Assembly (NCBI RefSeq): GCF_001540865.1
Contig: NC_033622.1
Span: forward strand, 7,374,481-7,438,480
Direction: 5' to 3'
DNA length: 64,000 nt
DNA from: Ananas comosus
Lineage: Eukaryota; Streptophyta; Magnoliopsida; Poales; Bromeliaceae
The translations under genes and the position numbers were made by a program. Below, piece after piece: positions 34,739-45,531 of this stretch (the first letter of the stretch is position 1; each line of letters opens with the position of its first letter). A model generated the notes under the pieces. The model ran no database searches and was not told where the DNA came from. It saw nothing but the letters and a program-made list of their open reading frames with translations.

Positions 34739-35491
34739 TCTTTACCATTGAGCTTCGCCTTGTAACATGTTTATCTTTTCCATCTTCTCTGCCTTTGTGA
34801 GTTGCACTTTTGGAGAGATAGGCTGATGCAGTCATCTGCTAGCAAACTCCATATAGATTTTAGGAGTTGTTATCAAACTAAAAAAGAGAAAACCAAAAAA
34901 ATGGAAAGGTAGTCAAATGACGTGGGCCTTAATTTTCCACTTCTTTTTTAATTTTATTCAACAATAACACAATATTTAAGGTATGCAAGTATACAGCAGT
35001 GTGATTGCTATTTTCTGATTTGAACACAATTCTTACCCTAGTTTGTCTGCAAGTTTCCCATTAAATTATTATTCTAAATATCTCAAATCTTGCAGAACGA
35101 AAACAGATATCTTCTCCCTAAATTTGACAAATTGTTTCTACAAAAACTTTGTTTCTTATGTTTACTTTTCCATCTTTATATTAATTTGCTGTACCTAGCT
35201 TGTGTTAATAGTACTTTTACTAAACCAGTTACTATATTGATCGATATCTTTTGTTGTGCTTGTGACTCTCTTTATTTAGAGAAATATTAGACTAAGCATT
35301 GGTTGTACTTATGCTGTGTTACCACAAATACATGCTCCTTGCCACCTTAACAAGAATACGATTATGCTGATCCTCAAACTTTGCCATCTGAAAAGAATTG
35401 AGTTTGTTTCTTCTTTACCTTTTCTAGTCTCTCATAATTGATACGTAGCTGTTATATCAGGTAGGAGTGTACGTTACGCTCGATTTTGAAC

Positions 35492-36316
35492 ATGGAGGAG
35501 AACGGTAAAAGCATTACATCCAGTCTCCTCAGAAGTGTGTCTCGCTTCTTACGAAATTGCCTTTTCGCTATGCTCTCCTTCGGACCCATGCCTAATCATA
35601 TTGCATTTATTATGGATGGAAGCCGCAGATATGCCAAAAACAGGATAGTCCAACAGGGCACCGGCCATAGGGTCGGTTTCAAAGTGCTCACCTCCACGCT
35701 CCAGTACTGCTACGAGATGGGGGTGAAGTATGTGACAGTATATGCCTTCAGTATCGACAATTTCAAACGAGAACCTGCTGAGGTCCAATCTTTAATGGAT
35801 TTAATGAAGGAGAAAATTGATGAATTGTTGAATCGAGAGAGCATTGTTAGCAAGTATGGTATTAGGATTAACTTCTGGGGGAACTTAAACCTCTTGACCG
35901 AGCCAGTGAGATTAGCAGCTATGAAGGCAATGACAGCCACTGCTAAGAACACGGGTCCAGTGCTTTCGATATGTGTAGCCTACACTTCTACGAACGAGAT
36001 TATGCGCGCCGTTGAAAAAGCATGGGAAGAAAAGAGGAAAGAAATAGAACAAATGGACAGTGCGATTTCTGTTGGTGATTTGGAGAGGCACTTATATACA
36101 GCTAACTGCCCAGATCCAGATATAGTGATTAGGACTTCTGGAGAGACTCGGCTCAGTAATTTCCTTCTCTGGCAGAGTGATTACGGTCACTTGCAGAACC
36201 GACATCCTCTATGGCCTGAATTCTGTCTTAGGCACCTCATTTGGGCTATATTAGAGTTCCAGAGAGTCTACCCTTATCTGCAAGAGAGGAGAGGCTGGTG
36301 TAAGAAGGAAGGGTGA
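35492..36316 (+). CDS. cis-prenyltransferase (dehydrodolichyl diphosphate synthase family)
   Basis: An intact single exon, 274 residues from ATG 35492, the normal length for the family. These enzymes add isopentenyl diphosphate units in cis to farnesyl diphosphate, usually at the ER, giving dolichol precursors or plant polyprenols. Conserved regions appear in order: HIAFIMDG (Asp42 binds the Mg-diphosphate), the helix from Gly58, VTVYAFSIDNFKREP (82-95), FWGNLNLL (128-135), CVAYTSTNEI (161-170), and PDPDIVIRTSGETRLSNFLL (207-226, Arg214, Glu218, Arg220, Ser222). No signal peptide is evident; a short hydrophobic patch lies at 19-33. Odd: MDGSRR has Ser44 where nearly all members have Asn. No internal stops. 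Lack of introns in the coding part is common in plant members. Confidence 0.92.
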   Translation: MEENGKSITSSLLRSVSRFLRNCLFAMLSFGPMPNHIAFIMDGSRRYAKNRIVQQGTGHRVGFKVLTSTLQYCYEMGVKYVTVYAFSIDNFKREPAEVQSLMDLMKEKIDELLNRESIVSKYGIRINFWGNLNLLTEPVRLAAMKAMTATAKNTGPVLSICVAYTSTNEIMRAVEKAWEEKRKEIEQMDSAISVGDLERHLYTANCPDPDIVIRTSGETRLSNFLLWQSDYGHLQNRHPLWPEFCLRHLIWAILEFQRVYPYLQERRGWCKKEG

Positions 36317-37042
36317 AGCCCAACTATGGTACTTGGCTTTGGAGAATAAGACTGCATGCATTGTTGGATCAGAGTGACTTGGAGAGAGAAAATAAGGACT
36401 TATGCCAAAGGCAATAACTGCAGATGAGCTATCGTGTAACTTTTTAAGCAGTTTGCATATGATTTTTTCAGGTTGATAGCCTGTTATAAAAGATTATTGC
36501 TTGACAAATTTTCACTACAAATTAGAAGTTTCTTGGACAATTTTATATAGCTGCTTGTTTGAGAAAGTAATATTTTGCTCACTACAAAATAAGATGCTGC
36601 GAAGCTGTTTGTTCGTGTTTTTCCCCTCTACCGCATACTTTTACTACATATGAATTCGAATTCTAAGCCCAAGTTGTTCGTCACTATTATCGACTAGTTT
36701 ACTTGATCTATGTAGTAAGTTACTTCATCTCTTTGCAAGCAACAAAGGAATTCTTTTTCACAGAGAACAGTGCAATATTGGATCATAATTTGGTCTCTGC
36801 TAATTTGCTTTAAAGAACAAAGAGAGCATTTTCGTTAAAAGGTGCTGTAAGCTGACCTGTATTATGGATATACTGTAGCTGCATGTATCTGCTACTTCCC
36901 AAATGCTTGGTGTTTAATTGCTTTTCTGTCTATTGACGTAGTACGTTTATTTTCTTTTTTCTGGTAGTATTAACCCTAGGTTACAATGGAAGCTCACAAG
37001 GATGTTAACATATCTGTCCTATCTATACAAATTTTCTGCACA
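36317..37042 (+). other. 3' UTR and flank of the cis-prenyltransferase gene
   Basis: AT-rich, no gene. Several AATAAG/AATATT-type candidate polyadenylation signals lie between 36340 and 36600 but none can be chosen with confidence. Confidence 0.4.
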
Positions 37043-37136
37043 TACGAAACGTTAAGAAACATGTGTCTCAATCGAAACAATTCTAGGAGTACGAAATGTT
37101 AAGAAACATGTGTCTCAATCAAAACAATTCTAGGAG
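37043..37136 (+). repeat. 47-bp tandem duplication
   Basis: Units at 37043-37089 and 37090-37136, both TACGAAA.GTTAAGAAACATG continuing to TTCTAGGAG, with two mismatches. Confidence 0.85.
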
Positions 37137-37760
37137 TCCACAATTAATTAGAGAGCTTAGGAGTCTACAACTAAACAATACAGGTATCAGAGTCTATATA
37201 ATAAACTAGTCTATATAATAAACTATACTAATATAACTACACTGTACATATATATCAACTACCACGCACATATACAATACAAAATAGAAATCATATATAT
37301 AAAACACCCGTCTGACATAACTAGTCCCAAAATGTACAGTATGTTATATACATAGCTCAGCTCGGGTCTTCTAACTCAGGCATATGGCATATGGGTAAGA
37401 GACGCTAGTTAGCTCACTGGCCCCTTACCTCAATCACAAGCAGGCATTGAAAACTCTGAAACAGAAAATAGTAAAGGAGGGTGTGAGAACTACTGAACAA
37501 TAGTCCCTATTAGGTAACAACCGCCAACCACGATGACCTACACCAAATAGATTTAGAAGAGGCAAAAATAGTAATAACTAAACAGGTAAAGAAACATAAG
37601 CTGAATTGAAAAGAAAGCTAATTATCATGTCTCTAATTTAATACTGCTAACTATAACTCTAAACACGTAAGTGAATAACTGCAAACTGTAAATATGCATT
37701 AACTAATTAAGTAGATAACGAATGTCATATTTTTAAAAATGTATAATTACTAAACTCAAA
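37137..37760 (-). mobile_element. Degenerate LTR remnant (minus strand)
   Basis: Similar to 2640-3100: the GAGTCTACAACTAA and GTATCAGAG stretches, and at 37480-37560 a degraded two-hairpin module (GGTGTGAGAACTACTGAACA ... ATAGTCCCTATTAGG). No termini remain. Confidence 0.45.
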
Positions 37761-37812
37761 TTTTGATTTTTTTTAAAAAAAAAGTCATGTCTCTTGTTGT
37801 ACATTTTTAAGA

Positions 37813-39523
37813 GGGTTAATTGCATGCAGCTTCGTGTGAATATAGCAAATTACAAATATATTCCTGAAAAGTTTAATTTTCTTATGTTATTCCTACAAAA
37901 GTCTTAGGTATCGTTTGGTTCGAGAATAAGGAAAAAGTGGCTATTCCAGGGATAGGTATAAATTGAGGTATAAGCGGGGATTAGATCAATTTTGCGTTTG
38001 GATGAAAATTGGGTTATTCCTGAGAATAAAAAAAATAGCGTTTGGTTAGGTAAGATGGAATAAGAAAGATAGTGGGTTTTATGAATAGAAAATAATCATA
38101 TTATCCTCTTATTATATTTGAATTTAAATTTTTAAAATTTTAAATATATATTTTTAAATTTAAAATTTTAACTTTGAAATTTCAAATTTTGAAATTTAAA
38201 ATCTCAAATTTTAAATTCAAAACTTTAAATTTAAGATCAAATTTAAATTTGAAAAATATAAAATATAAAATTTTAAATTTCAAAAGTAAAATATCGAAAT
38301 TTAATTTTAAAATTTAAAAATTAAAATTATAAACTTTAATTTTGAGATTATATATTATAAATTTTAACAATTTAAATTTTTAATTTTTAAAATTTTAAAA
38401 TAAGAATAGGGGTGGGAACAATTAATAAAAATAATTTATTATAATAAATTTATAAATTTTTTAAAAATTCTACTTAAACTTAAATTTAATAAAAAGAATT
38501 TATTATAATATTTAAATATAATTTATTATAAATTTTATTATAATATTTAAATATAAATAATATGTATTAATATAGTACAATTAATAATTTTATAATAAAA
38601 ATAATGTATTATAATATATAACATATTATATTTATATAATGTAGTTTTAATTCAATTTATAATTTTAATTAAGTTTGAAATTAAGCATTGGAATAGTGCT
38701 ATTCCATCAAAATGGTGGAATAGCAAATTCTTTGCTATTCCGGAATAACCGGGAATAGCAAGGTTTGACCGGGATAAAATATCCCGGCCAAATTTCACCC
38801 CGTTTGGCGGAATAGCGGGGATAACTTTCGTTATCCCCGCTTATCCCCCCAACCAAACGGTGCCTTAATGTTTTTAAATATGCCCCTACTGTTAGGATCC
38901 GTTAGAAAAATTTAGTTAAGCATAGGTAAAATTCTTAACCCTTATTAGTCAATGAGATAAATTGACATTTTTACCTCTCTTATATTATACCTTCTTCTCT
39001 CAATCAAAGCTCTAGCAATGAAAACTCTTTCTTTTCCTTTTCCTCTTGCTCTAGCTCTCTCTTTTTTGCTAGTTTCGCACTCATAACTAGAATTTCTCTG
39101 TCCCCATTCATCAACGAAGCGTGTTGCTTCGCCCACGTCGAACGCATGTTGCTTTCCTATTTAATTTTCTCCATGATTTTTTCTTACTTTGAGCAAAAGA
39201 AAAGGTTTATGAGAAAAGGATAGAGAAATGATTGCATCAATGATGGATTGGATTGGGTATTAAAGAGGAAGAAGATGAGGAGGAAGACGACCATTGAAAA
39301 TTTTTTGAGCTTACACTGGTTTTTTGAGGGACATATTTGTGATGGCAAAATTAGCATTTCACTTATCTGCTATTAAAAATTAAATAGTTCTCTAACAACA
39401 ACAAACTAGAGGGGAAAATATGAATATCGCTGGACTTTTGCAGGAATAAGAGTTAAAAGTTGAACTTTGGAGAGAAATATTTGCCATTCAATATGTTTAC
39501 AGGGAGTTGTATGCAATTAACCC
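37813..39523. mobile_element. TIR element hosting a nested MITE (Mutator-like or unclassified)
   Basis: Ends GGGTTAATTGCATGCA and, inverted, GGGTTAATTGCATACA (15 of 16 bases), with looser inverted similarity continuing for about 100 bases. No coding sequence. I could not see a target duplication (TTTTTAAGA against TATTAAAAA), so the superfamily is open. The nested MITE accounts for 958 bp of its length. Confidence 0.65.
37907..38864. mobile_element. PIF/Harbinger-type MITE, 958 bp
   Basis: TIRs GGTATCGTTTGGTT and, inverted, GGCACCGTTTGGTT, flanked by TTA on both sides (37904-37906, 38865-38867), the 3-bp duplication typical of PIF/Harbinger elements. Terminal 150-200 bases are GC-moderate with repeated GGAATAGC phrases; the middle (38080-38680) is almost pure A/T. 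No transposase. Confidence 0.85.
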
Positions 39524-39626
39524 TATTAAAAAATACTTAATTTTTACTTTTTTAAGGGAGAGCGCAAATAATTTGGTCATACAAAATACAAAGAGAAATC
39601 TATATTTCTCAGTGAGAGAGAAAGAG

Positions 39627-41597
39627 TGTAGTACACTGAACTTTAGCAAATTGTAAGATTTTAATGTTAGAATAGTATTTGGTACTATTTCTGGTGTGTT
39701 TGAGGGTCGTAGTCGGTGTACTGACCTGTTACTCGCGTTTTGTGAAGCGAGCGTGTGTGCTTAGCATCAAAATCTACAAACTGCAGGTTTTGGGGTGCTG
39801 AGTACCGGTACCACAGTAGGGTACCGATACCCCGACGCGTGATCGAGAGGGCTGTTCTCGGGTTTGAGCTGAGGGGTGCTGAGTACCGGTACAGAGTTGG
39901 CGGGTACCAGTACTGGGGTCGGGTACCGGTACTGCATTGGGCTGGTACCGGTACTATATTGAGTTGGTACCGATACACTGTAAATAACCCGCTTGACAGA
40001 GGCTCGGGTTTTGCTGGATTGGTTGCCGAGTAATGGTACTCCTCTTCGAGTACTGGTACGCAACGTAGTTTGCAGTTTGGTTGTTTTTGAGGGGTTTTTT
40101 GAGAATTGTACACTTCTATAAATACCCCAACAACCCCATGAGGGGTTCCTTGTGCTTGGAACCAGAGAAGGGTGGTGAGTCTCCTTCTCTTCCCCTCTCT
40201 TTAGATTTCTTCTCTTTTGGTTAGAGATTTTAGTGGATTGATCTCTTCTTTTTCCTTCTCCTTCATGGGTGGTTGTTCTTGGACCTTGGAGAAGCTTTGG
40301 ACTTCAGGAATAGAGCCTGGTTGAGGAAATATCTCCAACCCTAGCATTATCCTAACTTGGTTTCAAGCTCTATAAGAGGTTAGTAGCATTATTGCTCTCT
40401 TGAGATGTGATTTTGGAAAAGATTTTGGAAGTTTAACCTAGTTTTGGAAAACTAGGGTTTCATTTTGGGTTTTCTTTTCGTAAAGCCTTTATGGGTTAAT
40501 TGTTGGTTCCAATACTTCATTTTAGGTTGGAATTGAAGCATCCTAACCTCTATTGGGAGTTTGGAAGGGTTTTTCCACCATCTAAGGTATTTTCTAAGGT
40601 ATTTTCCACCTATTTATGGTGTGATTTTTGAGGGCTTTCATGGGATGTTCGTTCGAAGCTCCTAACCTCCTTAGAATTTTTGTTAGGGTGCTAGTAGGCT
40701 AGTGGACAACTCTGTTCGTGCAAACGAAGGAGTTTCAAGGAGTATCTGATGGGTTTGACCTTATCGAAATGGGTGAATTCTTCTATGTCATTCTCTATAT
40801 TGTAAAATGAAAAATCATGCATATTCATGCTGGATATAACCTAAATGAATTTTTGAATGTTTAAGATATGCATGTTATATGTCAAGCTTCGCATCCTCTA
40901 TATAGTAGAGTGAGAATTGTATATGAAACTTGTATATAAAATGACATCCTTCATATCATGTCAGAGATCATATTATGATTAGTGAAATGACAAGTTTTAC
41001 ATGCTCATGGACAAATGATTTATACATGACATAGTTGATATGAACTTCATGTAGTGACATTTGACTTAGTTAAATGACTAAACCTCTACAATGTGACATA
41101 GAGACCGACCGTTGGGTCGCTAGTACTTGTACCATGTTTTAGACATGATGACTGAGGACTTAATATGGATGATCATACTTGCTTGCCATTGTGCTTATTC
41201 GCACATGCTTCTGAGGGTTGATCCCTACAAGTCGGCACTCTGGAGTTAGCCTAGGCGACATATGTTCGCCTGTGCGGGATTAATTGGGCGCCGAAGTGGA
41301 TCGCCATAGGGAGCCTCATTCCTAGAGGGGGAATGTTGACTACCACGGGGCCATTAGGAGGCGCAAGCCGGACTACACTTGTGTAGGTCCTAGTTGAATT
41401 GAACAATGACATTTAAAAGTGTAATGTGACCAACACTACTTGATAGTGTATGTTAGTTAGACTTGTTGGACATGCTCATTCATGATAGAATAGCCGCATT
41501 ATATGTTAAACATCATGTTAAATTGGAGGAATAGTAGCTTAGTAGATTAACATATGCTTATAATCATGTTATCTCTTTAATTATGCTCACATACTAT
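39627..41597 (+). mobile_element. Ty3-type LTR (+), 3' truncated
   Basis: Starts TGTAGTACACTGAAC. It has four exact GTACCGGTAC palindromes (39802, 39893, 39923, 39945) with variants between, then CTATAAATACC near 40117 as TATA box, and the shared block (CTTATTCGCACATGCTT, GGCACTCTGGAGTTAGCC) at 41190-41260. The 3' terminus is absent; an oppositely oriented LTR abuts at about 41598. Confidence 0.75.
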
Positions 41598-42358
41598 TTA
41601 TGCCCCGGGTTCCCTTTTTGACTTAAAACCAATGTGGAAGTGCCCAATTTTTTTTTCTTTTTTGAAAACCTTGACCCCTAGGGTATGTCAGATCCGTCAC
41701 AAATATAGGGAGTCCACTGTTCACACGGACAGAGATTTCTCTGTATTTGCACGGCGTCGCACAAGTACAAGATACAACTATAACATATGAACATCCACAT
41801 ATCATTCACATCCACATTCAGTTCATCACAAATTTTCATAAGTTCACATCTATCAGTTTAAAATGTTTCCTACCCGAAAACTCGTTTTGAAATACTAATA
41901 ACCAGGAAAATCAGAAAACCCTTTTAAAACCATTTCTCACACAGAAACGTTTTTCTTTTAAAAGCACGCTACCACGAGGGATAGAAAATAATTTTCATAA
42001 TCTCATATAAAAACCATGCTTACTTTACACATCTCACAAAACCACGTGAATCCAAATAAGATAGAACCAACTGAACCATAATATGTCTAAGTCATTTATT
42101 TAGGAAAGTAAGGTTAGAAATTAAACCAAATCCACCGGGTCGGAACACTCTACGACCACTAACTGTATGCCTCACGTACCGTCCCGACTCGGACCCGCAG
42201 CGTCACCTGAAAGAGGGTGGGGGGTGAGAACATGTACACATGTCTCCCCTCCCAGTAGGTACCGCAAGCCTGAAAGAGGGCGAGGGGTACTCACCAGTTA
42301 AGGAGGATAAACAAAAGTACTGATAATGGTAATACAGTAGCAATGATAAATAAGGAAA

Positions 42359-42445
<87 letters not shown>

Positions 42446-42622
42446 GAATTACTACCGCTACTGTATGCATGCATCAACCGGACGACAAGTCCAAAAGTAA
42501 CCCAATCGGAAACCTGCCATATTGGTCCGCACACCTCAGACCTGTGCCACAACTGCTCTAACCTGTAAATGACCCTCGCATAAGCACCCGGGTCTGTCAG
42601 GTATATGACCCTCGCATAAGTA
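41598..42622 (-). mobile_element. LTR fragment of the 48804-53259 family (minus strand)
   Basis: Begins GCCCCGGGTTCCC, the inverted LTR end short of its last bases; 41690-41770 inversely matches 53090-53170 and 42230-42300 is a two-hairpin module. 42560-42622 holds two units of the CTCGCATAAG repeat, the inverse of 52128-52238. It contains the long (AT)n run. Confidence 0.7.
42361..42443. repeat. (AT)41 microsatellite
   Basis: An unbroken AT dinucleotide run of about 82 bases, prone to slippage and to misassembly. Confidence 0.97.
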
Positions 42623-42780
42623 TGTTGAGGACTTTTCTAAGTTGGAGGATTTCGTGAAGTTGAATGGAGTCTTGAAGAATTGAAGACGAAGATTGCGGGA
42701 TTCCAGATCAAAAGACTCGTTCGTGATGCTCGGTAATTCAGGCATTGTGTGTTAATAATTTGTGGTGAAAATCAACACAT
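42623..42780 (+). mobile_element. 5'-end fragment of a Sirevirus-type LTR
   Basis: TGTTGAGGACTTTTC, then GGAGTCTTGAAGAATTGAAG, aligns with the first 150 bases of the LTRs at 5286, 7981 and 13986 with many changes. It stops at the gag fragment. Confidence 0.6.
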
Positions 42781-42783
42781 GTT

Positions 42784-42990
42784 AGGAAGCGACCGGCTGG
42801 TGGTTCCGCCGAGCAGTCGAGTTCCAAGCGACCCCCTCGGCACCCTAGATCGCAATGGCGGCGAGATAAGAGCCAGACAAGGAGTCAGATGAGTTCCTCC
42901 CCGTGTGTAATCTGCGGTGGGAATCATAGGCCGAGTGAGTGCTCTCAGCGTGACGGGAGGTGTTTCCGATGCGGCCAAGCGGGACACATG
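42784..42990 (+). pseudogene. Ty3 gag C-terminal fragment with zinc knuckles
   Basis: Sixty-nine codons without a stop. A basic Ser/Arg/Pro-rich stretch leads to CVICGGNHRPSEC (CX2CX3HX4C) and then CFRCGQAGHM, a second knuckle cut before its last Cys by the LTR that starts at 42991. These knuckles bind the element's RNA in particles. Likely part of a Tekay-type gag. Confidence 0.8.
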
Positions 42991-44856
42991 TGTAATACAC
43001 TGAATTGTTTTGCAAATTGCGAAATTCGAATGTGAGGGAATGATATATGACATGTTCTAGAAGGCTTGCACAAGTTTTGGACAATTAGAGAGTGTTTGGA
43101 AAGCTAGAAGTGAGAAAATGGCTTTGCAATTGCGAAATCAGATTTCTGCATTGGTTGACCGGTACAAGCCTAATGCCTGTACAGTACAGCAAGCAGCAGT
43201 AGCTGCAGCTGCGTCGCAGCAGGGCTGTTTTGGTCTTTTCACATCTTTTATCTCATCCTTATCCTCCAGCTCGACCCCTTGGACCTCTTTGAAGGCTGGA
43301 GCTCAGAGAAGATCCCTTCACTCTCCCGCTCTCTCTCTCTAGCGTTTTTCTCTCTCTAGAGAAAAGTCGCCGATTTACGCCGTTTTCGCGCCGTGCTCGT
43401 TGTTTGCTGATTGGGAGGACTCAAGGGAAGTCCCTGGCATGTGGCGGAGATGGAGTTTTGCTGTGTTTTCTATAAGGTTCTTACCAGGGGAAGCTAATCT
43501 CAGCTTTAGAGAGGTACTCAATCATGATTTCTCTCTAGTTTTCCGATCTCGCATTGAATTTGGACGTCGTTTAGTCTCGTTGCTTTCTCAACTGAGCTAG
43601 AGGTTGTTTACAGCAGTTAAGAGAGGTTATATTTTACTGTGAATTACCTACTTTAACTCAGAAGCAAGTTGTTTTAAGGTTTGATAAAAAACAATGAATG
43701 AATTATGATTCTAATTCAAAGCTATATGTGGATTGATCGAGCGAGTTGATGCTGTTTGAATTTTTCTTTTCGCAGCAGGTTTGCGATCATATTAATCTAT
43801 TTTGGTGACCTCAGAGTTGATTCAGTGGGTGTTTTGACCCAGGGTAAACAAGAATTTCAGCCAGAAAACTGAAAAATTTTTTAATTCGACTATATATAGC
43901 TTATATACAAGCATATTGACGCCGTTTCGGTTTGTTCGGCAGCGAGAGGGCATTTGACCCTTGATCGTCTTGATGGCAGTAGAAGTCTTTTGGAAGCCTA
44001 ATTTGAGGTATCAAACTAGTCCTAAACAGGGATTTAAATTCCTACTTCGCTTTAAGTGTGATTGTACCGAAATTGGACTTTCCGGTTATAGTATTGACTC
44101 GACTCTGCGTACCTTGTTTTCAGCAGCTTTGGGGTTTCGTTGAGCCGACTTTGGGACTTCCTTTGGACTGTTGGAGCTTAGTAATAGGTGGGTTTTGACC
44201 TAACCAGAGCAAGTTGAAGCTCTCTGTGTCTATATACTTAAAGAATTACGCGTAGGTGCATTTAGTGATCTAAGATTGATTAGAATTTAAGGATGTGTCA
44301 CGTATTGTTTGTTTTAAAGATCTCTATAAAGTAGAGAACACATATATGAAGTATCTACATCTATATTCAATTTGTTGAATTTTTATGGTGTAGAATACAC
44401 TTATAAAGTAGAGAAAATGATATTCTCGGTGACTCTAAAATAGAGAACCATAACTATGCTTATGATCATGTGATAGTGCCATAGTATGAAAAGATTCTAA
44501 ATACCATGTATAATTGAGCATTACTCTCACATGTTTATTAATCTAGTAGATACTAGTTGTTGTCAAGTTGATTATATTGAAATTCCGATCAAAGGATCGA
44601 GAGCGAGAATGTTGTGAACCAAAATATGATAATTGAATATGTTGGACTGTGGATTTTGCTTGCTTGTCATTGTGCTCATTCGCACACGCTTGTGAGGGTA
44701 GCTCCTACAAAGCCGGCCCTGGAGTTGCCTACGCGAAGTGCTCGCCCGTGCGGGTTGGGTGCGAAGTGGATTGCGTGGGGAGTATATACTACCACGGGGC
44801 CTACTAGGCGCGGCGCAGCTGGACTAATCTTGGGTTCCTTGGTAATGAAAGAACAC
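42991..44856 (+). mobile_element. Ty3-type LTR (+) inserted in gag, runs into the assembly gap
   Basis: Starts TGTAATACACTGAA directly after the gag fragment. It has a CT-rich leader (43310-43370) and a decayed shared block at 44670-44830. Its 3' end is lost in the gap. Confidence 0.7.
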
Positions 44857-44956
44857 NNNNNNNNNNNNNNNNNNNNNNNNNNNNNNNNNNNNNNNNNNNN
44901 NNNNNNNNNNNNNNNNNNNNNNNNNNNNNNNNNNNNNNNNNNNNNNNNNNNNNNNN
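44857..44956. other. Assembly gap, 100 N
   Basis: One hundred N, a conventional length for a gap of unknown size. LTR sequence lies to its left and satellite to its right. Confidence 0.99.
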
Positions 44957-45285
44957 TAGTCTAATGTTGTTCCGGTTTTGGTTCTTGTGAACGTTGACAT
45001 CGATTAGTTCCAAATTTACTCTCTCGGGGCATAATAGAACAATGTTATTAGCTTTTACGTTTTATTCGATTGAACGAGAAAAAGTACTCGTCGCAATGTT
45101 GTACTGTTATGGCGCAACTGAGTAGTCAAATGTAGTTCCGGTTTTGGTTCTTGTAAACGTTGACACCGATTCGTTCCAAATTCACACTCTCGGTGCATAG
45201 TAGAATGCTTTTACTCATTTTTCGATAGAATAAGAAAAATTACTCGTTGCAAAGTTATACTGTTATGGCGCAACTGAGTAGTCTA
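44957..45285. repeat. 166-bp satellite, about two monomers
   Basis: Same monomer as 45532-46715; landmark GTTCCAAATTTAC-type phrases lie 166 bases apart (45006, 45172). Ends at a single N. Confidence 0.9.
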
Positions 45286-45531
45286 NCAGTTTTCATAATT
45301 TTCTGACACTGTGCATTTTCTGCTAATTTATCTGCCCCATTCCTCACAGAAAATTCTAAATCTTCGGTTTTCGCTCCGATTTCAGCAAAGGTCATTTCCA
45401 ACTTATACTTTACTTCTATGAGTCCAATAAAATAGTATCTCACACTATTTTTATTTATATTTATTTTTATAATAAACTCCGACATACTATCCTACCGTAA
45501 CTTCCTATTTTCAGAAGTTCGGTATCCTACA
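45286..45531 (-). mobile_element. LTR 5'-end fragment inside the satellite, preceded by a single N
   Basis: Minus strand starts TGTAGGATACCGAACTTC and matches the 5' end of the solo LTR at 17118-19807 (positions 19500-19807). The satellite resumes at 45532 in the middle of a monomer. The left side is an N at 45286, so the rest of the LTR is not in the assembly here. Confidence 0.75.

Larger units (their letters stand above)
32196..35491 (+). other. Upstream region of the cis-prenyltransferase gene, probable 5' UTR exons and introns
   Basis: No protein-coding exon is recognised. 32400-32735 is less AT-rich than its surroundings, with a strong donor (AAAAG/GTAAGT at 32731), acceptor-like TTCTTGCAG near 32819, and an acceptor TTATATCAG at 35460 just before the start codon. 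This fits a 5' UTR with one or more introns, but no splice pattern can be proved here. Confidence 0.35.

Noticed and set aside
35486..35491. Upstream TTG start for the cis-prenyltransferase
   Set aside because: TTG is not a usual start in plants; ATG at 35492 is six bases on and gives the normal N-terminus.
37804..39532. Nine-base duplication that would make the outer TIR element a MULE
   Set aside because: TTTTTAAGA and TATTAAAAA are both A/T-rich but do not match.
42298..42552. 84-aa frame with a long Ile-Tyr repeat
   Set aside because: It is the translation of the (AT)41 microsatellite.
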